DNA of 60,576 nucleotides, from assembly GCA_902778375.1 (NCBI GenBank), contig CACYXJ010000004.1:1-60576 (forward strand), in the 5' to 3' direction. This stretch comes from an uncultured Erysipelotrichaceae bacterium (GTDB lineage Bacteria; Bacillota_I; Bacilli_A; Erysipelotrichales; Erysipelotrichaceae). This document shows, one piece after another, positions 17,226 through 25,200 of this stretch (its first letter is position 1; every line of letters begins with the position of its first letter). The position numbers and the translations under genes are program-made. The notes under the pieces are model-generated. The model ran no database searches. It had not been told where the DNA came from and saw nothing but the letters and a program-made list of their open reading frames with translations.

Positions 17226-17705
17226 TCAGAGTACTTCCGCCAGCCATTTTCTGATCCGCTTTGAGTCCGGGCGGTTGATCTGAACACCTTTTTTCCAATT
17301 CACATCACTGCTGACATTTTTGTGAAGAGCTGTGTCGCTTCTGCCGACGCCGCTCCCTCCGGAAGTACAGAAGGGGATGATTGTCTTGCCGGAGAAGTCA
17401 TAGCTTTCCAGAAAGGTTTCGATAATACGCGGTGCAATGCCCCACCAGATCGGGAAACCGATAATGACCGTGTCATAATCCGCCATGTCGGCTACCTTAC
17501 CGGCAATGGCCGGTCTGGCGGATGGATCATTCATTTCAATGCTGCTGCGGCTGCTGCTGTTGTTCCAGTTCAGGTCAGCGGATGTATAAACTTCCTCAGG
17601 GATGATTTCAAAGAAATCACCGCCGCAGTTCCTGGCGATTTCTTCACCTACCCGCTTGGTCACACCGCTGGCGGAAAAGACTGCCACCAATACATTCTTT
17701 GCCAT
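17226..17705 (-). CDS. Flavodoxin (cytoplasmic)
   Basis: 159 residues with no signal peptide. Flavodoxin fold: FMN loop VAVFSASGVTKRVGEEIA, aromatic loop IGFPIWWGIAPR, and IPFCTSGGSGVGRSD. It is a close relative of the lipoprotein flavodoxin in the next gene, so the operon carries an inside and an outside version. RBS AGAGGATAT precedes the ATG. Confidence 0.85.
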   Translation of the reverse strand: MAKNVLVAVFSASGVTKRVGEEIARNCGGDFFEIIPEEVYTSADLNWNNSSSRSSIEMNDPSARPAIAGKVADMADYDTVIIGFPIWWGIAPRIIETFLESYDFSGKTIIPFCTSGGSGVGRSDTALHKNVSSDVNWKKGVQINRPDSKRIRKWLAEVL

Positions 17706-17723
17706 GTTTATATCCTCTTTTCC

Positions 17724-18269
17724 TTACTGATTCATCTTGCCGCAGTTGCCGGCTTTTTCACCCGTCACAAAATATTCATAGGTCGGGAATTCAAACAGCA
17801 CCGGCTTGAAGACGTGATAATTGATTTTTCCCTGTTCATTCAGAACCGTGTCATCTGCGTATGTGGCAAGGATTTTGCACATGAACTGATCAAAGTGTTC
17901 GAGTTCATAATTGCCGTCAACTTCACATTCGATGGAAACTTTGGCATCATCGATCAGCGGTGCGCCGTTTTCGCCCATTGTCCAGGCGAAAGCATCCGAC
18001 TTGTCTGTCTTATTGCCGCTGACTGTGCCCATCCGGTCTGCTTCCTTCAGCCAGGATTCATCCACGATATTTACAGACAGTTTTTTGTTCTCGCGGATAC
18101 CCTGATTGATATAGTGTGCCTGTACCAGGGACACCATCAGATGGCTGTGTGCCACCGTTCCGGCATGCGCAACGAGTGTCCATGTCGGTTTGCCGTTGAC
18201 CATTGCCCCGACAACAATTACCGGACACGGATATAAAGCCAATACTGCACCAATGTTTTTCTTGCTCAT
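17724..18269 (-). CDS. Flavin reductase family protein (FMN-binding split barrel)
   Basis: 181 residues with the FMN-binding split-barrel features NIGAVLALYPCPVIVVGAM, TLVAHAGTVAHSHLMVSLV and LSVNIVDESW. Such proteins reduce FMN/FAD with NAD(P)H or bind FMN as an electron-transfer module. Two adjacent ATG codons exist (18272 and 18269); the second is better spaced from AGGAGG. It lies 12 bp after the TetR gene and begins the flavin part of the operon. Confidence 0.82.
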   Translation of the reverse strand: MSKKNIGAVLALYPCPVIVVGAMVNGKPTWTLVAHAGTVAHSHLMVSLVQAHYINQGIRENKKLSVNIVDESWLKEADRMGTVSGNKTDKSDAFAWTMGENGAPLIDDAKVSIECEVDGNYELEHFDQFMCKILATYADDTVLNEQGKINYHVFKPVLFEFPTYEYFVTGEKAGNCGKMNQ

Positions 18270-18281
18270 CATTTCCTCCTT

Positions 18282-18905
18282 TTATCTGCTGAGCAGTCTG
18301 ATCAGGCACTGATATGTGATGCCATATACAGACTGGTATATAAAACGCACATCTGCCTTTGTCATAGCTGTTTCCTGTTTTTCGGTTACGGATGTATACG
18401 GATAAATGCCGAACATGAACGGAAAGAACACATAAACGAAAGCGTGTCTCTCATCGTCCTTCATATCCGGACAGAATTTATTCAGGATAGCGTATATATT
18501 CTTCATTGACCTGCCGTATGCCGCTTTGAATGAAGTCAGCAGTTCCGGCCTGCTGTTGGCTTCCATATCATAGTTGTTCATGGCCAGAAGCTTCAGCAGC
18601 TGCTCTCTCTTTTCCAGCGAATGCGCTATTTTTTCGGCAATCTGCTGCCGGTCGAGATAATCGTTTTCAGCAATGATTTTCTCCAGGTCTTCATTCCAGC
18701 GGTCATATTCAAGTTCAAACAGTGCCAGGAAGATTTCTTCCTTTGTCTGAAAGTAGTTGTAAATTGTCGGCCGGGAAAAGGATGTCACATTTCCTATTTC
18801 CTTCAAAGTGATTTCCTTGAAGCTCATTGTCTGATACAGTTTTTCACACGCACTGACAATCTCTTCTTTTCTGGCAGCGGTTCTTTCAGGTGTTCCTTTC
18901 GGCAT
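18282..18905 (-). CDS. TetR-family repressor of the flavin operon
   Basis: 207 residues. The N-terminal helix-turn-helix reads ITLKEIGNVTSFSRPTIYNYFQTKEEIFLAL (about residues 33-63). The C-terminal domain has hydrophobic helices near the end (VFFPFMFGIYPYTSVT). The ATG at 18905 lies 6 bases after GGACGG; the GTG three codons upstream is inside that ribosome site. As first gene of a six-gene flavin operon whose promoter carries two TGACAnnnTGTCA palindromes, it is most likely an autoregulator responding to an oxidised, aromatic or flavin-like compound (inference). Confidence 0.85.
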   Translation of the reverse strand: MPKGTPERTAARKEEIVSACEKLYQTMSFKEITLKEIGNVTSFSRPTIYNYFQTKEEIFLALFELEYDRWNEDLEKIIAENDYLDRQQIAEKIAHSLEKREQLLKLLAMNNYDMEANSRPELLTSFKAAYGRSMKNIYAILNKFCPDMKDDERHAFVYVFFPFMFGIYPYTSVTEKQETAMTKADVRFIYQSVYGITYQCLIRLLSR

Positions 18906-18930
18906 ATATTTCACCGTCCTTTTATGTATT

Positions 18931-18945
18931 CTGACATCGTGTCAG
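18931..18945. promoter_or_regulatory. TetR operator, promoter-distal
   Basis: CTGACATCGTGTCAG, a 6-bp dyad around TCG, between the -10 box and the TetR start codon. Confidence 0.65.
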
Positions 18946-18949
18946 CAAT

Positions 18950-18977
18950 ATTGTATCTTATTCTGACACCGTGTCAA
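18950..18977 (-). promoter_or_regulatory. Promoter of the TetR-flavin operon
   Basis: Minus strand -35 TTGACA (18977-18972), 16-base spacer, -10 TACAAT (18955-18950). The -35 box is embedded in the second palindrome. Confidence 0.78.
18964..18976. promoter_or_regulatory. TetR operator, overlapping the -35 box
   Basis: TGACACCGTGTCA is the same dyad as at 18931-18945, with centres 32 bp (three helical turns) apart. Confidence 0.65.
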
Positions 18978-19165
18978 TACGAAAAATATATGTGTCCATC
19001 AGTCTGTTCTACCGGTTTTTCCCGACTGTTATCTGAGCAATTTGAAATGCAGTGGCGAATACGAAACAAGGAGGTGCGGCAAGGGGAGAGAAAGCGGTTA
19101 TTATCCCTCTCTGTCCTGTAACAAATACAGTCTTGCATGATATATTTATCTAATAAGAGTTGTGC

Positions 19166-19189
19166 TTCCCGGACAGGAATATCCGGGAA
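19166..19189 (+). other. 5'-leader hairpin before the giant surface protein
   Basis: TTCCCGGA / TCCGGGAA, an 8-bp perfect stem with an 8-base loop, ends about 17 bases before the start codon and just upstream of the AAAGGGA ribosome site. It could stabilise the very long mRNA or limit ribosome access. No clear promoter was identified in 18980-19160. Confidence 0.45.
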
Positions 19190-19206
19190 AGAAAAGGGAC
19201 CAAAAG

Positions 19207-22200
19207 ATGAAATACAAATCGAAAGCAATGGCGCTGTTTCTGGCCATCCTGATGATATTGAATATAATGCCGAATATGTGTGTCACGGCACATGCCGATG
19301 GCGAAGTCACATATATCGAACGCTACGGAGGCGGCATCCAGGAAACAAAGACCGCTCCTTCTGACTCGGTTATCTACAATGGCCAGGGCACACTGAACAG
19401 CGGCTGGTACATCGTTGATCAGACGTATCAGTACAACGGCCGCATTGTGGTCCGCGGAGACGTCAAACTGATTCTTGTTGACGGCGCAACACTCACAGCC
19501 ACAGAAGGTGTCCGGGTTGCTGAAGGCAACACCCTCACCATCTACGGGCAGGTGCATGACTCCGGCAAGCTTGTTGCCCATGGCAGCAAATACAACGCAG
19601 GCATCGGTGCCAATGACGCGGACGACGATGAGGAATCCGCAGCGGGCACTATCATTATCCATGGCGGTACCATCGAAGCAAGAGGCGGCAGAGAGGCTGC
19701 CGGCATCGGCGGCGGCAACGAATCCCGGGGCGGTGATGTAACCATCTACGGCGGCAAGATCAAAGCTGTCGGCGGCCGTTACGGGGCAGGTATCGGCGGC
19801 GGCGACGAGGCAGATAACAGAACAACTGTCATCTACGGCGGTGAAATCAATGCGACCGGCAGTGCCGAAGGCGGTGCCGGTATTGGCGGCGGCGACGAAG
19901 GCAGCGGCGGTGTGATCACCATTCACGGTGGATTTGTCACGGCAGAAGGTAAATACAATGCTGCAGCGATCGGCGGCGGCTGCTATGGTTCAAGCGGTAC
20001 CATTACCATCAACGGCGGTTCGGTGCAGGCGTATGCCAATAAGCATGTTCCTAACCGCGGTGCCGGCATCGGTTCCGGCTCGGAAGCCGATCAGGGCGGT
20101 GTTATCACCATCAACGGCGGTATCGTCCAGGCGTACAGCAAGAATGGTGCCGGTATCGGCGCCGGATACAATGCCGACGGCGGAACGGTCAACATCAACA
20201 ATGGCCTTGTCACGGCATCGTCGGAGAACGGTGCGGGTATTGGCGGCGGTGCGTTCTCGGGACTGTCCAGCAAAGGCAATGGCGGCACGGTGAACATTAA
20301 CTACGGCATCGTTATTGCGGTTTCGACGAAGAAAGGTGCCGGAATCGGCGGCGGCAATGACGGCGACGGCGGTACTGTCAATATCAACGGCGGTCACGTG
20401 ACAGCTTACGGCGGCTATCTCAAATACGAACATTGGAAATCCAGTATATCCCCTGACTTTCTGGACTCCATCAAAGGTCTGCCTGAAGGCGGCAACATCT
20501 ACAAGTCTGTCGCTGCTTTTATTGCGGACCTGATCTTCTCCGGCGAGTATGCCGGTGCCGGTATTGGAGGCGGTGACGGAGGCGAAGGTGCCAACGTGAA
20601 GATCATCAGCGGCGTGGTGATTGCGAAATCCGGCAAGGAAGATACACCTGCCATCGGTCATGGCTATGACGGTGACGAGAACGGCTCACTTTCTGTCTAC
20701 GATTCAGCCATGGTCAGCTGCGGAAGCCTGGACGGCAGCGGAGACGTCGTGCCGGATACCAGACCTGTTCCTGCGGCTGACAGAGAGACAGAACCCGGCA
20801 GGCGGCCCTTTGCCATGATCGAGCCCTGTGATCACCTTTATGCCGAATATGAAAGCGCAGGCAAAAGCGGACACTGGGCGCACTGCGTTTACTGCAAACA
20901 TCCTGATTCAGAGATCCTGCCGCATGAATTTGACGAGAGCGGCCACCTTTGCACGAAGTGCGGTTATGAGAGAGTGCTGGTTACCTTCCTGCCGGGCGAG
21001 GGCACAGGTGAGATGAAAGCTGTCTATATCGATAAAGATGTTGATTATAATCTTCCTGACTGCAGTTTCAATCCGCCGGAAGGGAAGAGTTTTTCAGGTT
21101 GGAGAGCAAGCGGAGGCGGTGTTCCTGCCGGTGTGTATCCTGCCGGAAGCAGTGTGATCCCCACGGGCGACCTGACGCTTACCGCACAATGGGCGGATCC
21201 TTACAAACTGTGGGTCGGCGGCATACAGGTGACTTCCGATAACAAAGATGATGTTCTTGGTGATGGCAAGGTGACCTATGACCCGGAAACCTGCACGCTC
21301 CATTTTGATAATGTGACCGATTTGGGCGGGGAGAAATTGAAAAACAATACTCTCGTATACTCGGAAGGTATCAACCTGACGCTGACCGGTAGGGCAGATC
21401 TGAGGCGTTCTTCCGGAGACTATGCTGATGGCATTCACATAGTGTCCGGATCTCTGACAATAGATGGCGACTTCAACGTGGGCGATGCAAAAATGAATGC
21501 GGTGACAGCCGAATTAGACATCATTCTTGCAGGTGGCACCATTACAGTGAATGGCACGCGTTACGGCCTCCGTGCCAACCGAAATATGTTTATCCGTGAC
21601 GGCATCACCCGTGTGCAGTCAGACGGCGGAACAAAGGCGATGTACTTTACAAAGATCTCGGTCGGTCCTTCCATCGTGCTGGTGGAATATGGAGGCGGCC
21701 AGCTGGGCCTGCCGTTTGGGCCGGACGATTACGATCCGCGTGAATTTGACGATACGCAGCATATTGTTCTTGAACGTGGCAATACCGTCAGTTTTGTGCT
21801 GAACGGCGGTGAAATGGATGGCCAGACCGGCACAGTGGAGCGCGTTTTTCCACGTGACACGATAGAGAAGCCGAATCCGGACCCGGAACGCGGCGGCTAT
21901 GTGTTTGACTGCTGGTGCACGGATCCGGAACTGACGGATGAGTTCGATTTCGTTCTTGATTTGCCGCAGGACACCCTCTATGCGAGATGGCAGAAGACGT
22001 GGGAGGTGGAGAAACACTGGGAAGCCGAAGACGGCGAAGATCTCCCGGAAGAACTGGATGTGGTTTTGCAGAAGAAGGATGGTGACTGGCAGACCATCGA
22101 GACAAAGACACTCACGGCAGCCGATGCCGACGATGAAGACGACAATATCTGGAAAGAAACCTTTGAGATTACGACCGGCGCGGCTGAAGTAACGACGGAG

Positions 22201-25200
22201 AACTTCCGCATCCGTGAACTCGACAAGGACGGTTATCCTGTCCTGTCAGCGGATGCCGGGGATGACGGCAGTGCCAAGCCGTCAGTCATACTGGAAGTGG
22301 ACGGAGAAGACAAAGGCTACAACGCCGCATACGAGATGGACGAAGACGCCGGCCGCATGACGATTACCAACAGCAGCGTGAAAAAATACACCGTCGAAGT
22401 CAAGTGGGACATTGACTGGGCTGTCGGAAACTATGACCGTCCGGATGAGATCGAAGTGGCGCTTCAGAAACAGGAAGGAAAATTCAGCTGGAAAACCATT
22501 GATGTTATCACGCTGCAATCTCCTCCGAAAATTCCCGGACCGCTTCCTTCCACAGAGGGAGAGTTTGATCCTGTCCCGGCTGGGTATGTGAACGACACGG
22601 GAACCTTCGTGCGATACGAATACCGCGTCCGTGAGATCGCACCTCCGAAAGAGGGCGAACAGGTGCCGGATCCGGAAGAGGATGAGGAAGAATATTACAA
22701 ATCCTGCGACAAGCGGACGGTATATGACACCTTCGATTTCGACAAGCCTTTCATCAAGAACCTGCTTGCGATTGCAGATCCGGACAACGTGTGGACCGTT
22801 GACGCCACCCTTGCGTGGCTGGAAGCGCAGGCGCAGAAGATTGTTATCCCTGTGCCGTCGTTTGTCACACACATTGATGCGTACCGGGACGAGATAAAAG
22901 ATGTCAGCGCGCACGACACGAAATATCATGTCGGCTACAGCCATAACAGCGAGACACACAAGATGACGATTACCGACACGGCAGTGATCGATGCGTCCAT
23001 CTATAAGCGCTGGATCAATTTCAAAGACGACGAAATGCCGGAATACGTCTACATTATGCTGATGAGCAAGGTGGACGATGATTACGCGGAGCGTGCCGGC
23101 GTGGAAGAAATGAACATCTACACCCCGGTCTTTACCTGCATGTACGGACCGCAGCTCAGCATCACGAATGTTCCTGAATTAGATGTCCGTGATGAACTGG
23201 AGAAAGGCGTGTCCATGGTGCTGGGCGATGGCATTCAAAGTTCAGTTGTCAGCATGGCACTGGAAGAGACATTGCAGCGGGTTACGAAGACCGGAATCGC
23301 ACTTGTCAAGGTAAACGAAGGCGGCGGATGGAACCCCATCGCTAAATGGCATACCTATTTCGGCGTTAAAAAGTATGGCGGTTTTGGCGTGCCTATGGAG
23401 TTTGCGGGAGCAGAACTGGTGACGGGACTGCTTGAGATGGTGTTGGACATCATTATTAAAGAAGCACATATTCCAAAGCTCAGTGTTCCCATCATGTATC
23501 ATCCGGTGCTCGATTGCTGGAGCATCAAGGGATATGCTTTCAATATCCCAACGCTGGACAAAGATTACGAACTTACCGGCAATGTCATTAACTTCAAGGT
23601 TCATTGGGATGGCAGCGACGGGAACAAGATCAGCGGCGTGAAGCATTGGGTCGATAACGGTGCGGATGACCGTCCGGAAAGCGTGACGCTCAAACTGTAC
23701 GCAAAAGACAAGGACGGCGAAAAGACCGAACTCAGCATTTCACCGATTACCGTAACAGGAGACGGTGATGACTGGCCGTGGTCTGCGGAAGTTCCGTTAA
23801 GTGAGATCGTAGCCTACGATAAGGATGCAGAGTCGGAAGAAGACACAGTGTATTATAAAGAAATCGTGGTTGAGGAAGAACCGGTTTCCGGCTATGAGAC
23901 GACATACGATGGCTACGATATTACGAACAAAAAAGAAGGAATCGACAAGATTGAGGTTTCCGGTAAAAAGACCTGGAATGACAACGAAGACGCCGAAGGA
24001 AAACGTCCTTCCTCCATCACAATAAAACTTCTGGGAGACGGGGAGGAAAAGGCCTCCAGGACAGTCACGGAGGATGACGGATGGGCATGGACTTTCAAGG
24101 ATCTGCCTAAGTACCAGAATGACGGAACGACCGAAATCACATACTCCATCAAAGAAGCCGTCGTACCTGAGTACGAGACGAGCTACGATGAATACAATGT
24201 CACCAATACCTACAGCGGGGAAACGCCGACCATCACGATTACCGTGAACGGCAATACCGACAGCAGGGAGTATAACGGAGATAATCAGAGCTTTGAAGGA
24301 AGTTTCACAGCTACAAGCAGTGATCCTGATTTCGACGCGTCCAGGTTCAGTTACAGCGGAACCGCAACAGCTTCCGGAAAAGATGTCGGTGAGTACACGG
24401 TTGACCCGCATGAAGGTTCCTGCAGTTACGAAGACGACGATCATGTGATTATCTGGGAGATGGGCGATCCCGTCAAACTGACGATCACACCGGCGGAACT
24501 CGAAATTGAGGTGACCGGTCACACAGCTGTGAAGGAATACACAGGATCAGAACAGCAGGTGGAAGGCTATGATAAGAGCTGCAGCAGTGATTTGTTCGAT
24601 GAAAGCCAGATGAGCTACGTCGGAAAGGAAGCTGTAGCCAGGGGAACCGAGGCCGGCACCTATCCGATGGGGTTGAATGAGTCCGACTTCATGTATCTCG
24701 ACACGAATGTAAATGCGCGGTTCGATGTGACGGACGGCTGGCTGAAGATCCATTCGAAGCCTGAACCGGATGAGCTTCTGTTCACGGTTGTCGGTCATAA
24801 GGATACAGTGATATATAACGGCAGTGAGCAGACTGTGACGGGCTATGACATATACTGCAGCGGCGATTATGACGAGACAAAAGTCAAATTCACCGGTGAG
24901 GATGTGGCAAAAGGCACCGATGTGAGCACCTATCCGATGGGGCTTACCGCATCGCAGTTCAATTACGAGGATGAAAACTACAGAGCGGTGTTTGATGTTA
25001 CGGACGGAGAATTAAAAATCGATCCGGCGACACTGAACATCAAGATTGAAGGTAACAAGGCGACATACACTTACGATGGAGCGGAACACTCCGCCAGCGG
25101 CTACACAGCCTCCTGTAAAGATGCCGGTTACGACGAAAGCAATGTTACCTTCAGCGGAGAAAAAGAGGTAGCAGAGACGGATGCGGGCACCTATCCGATG

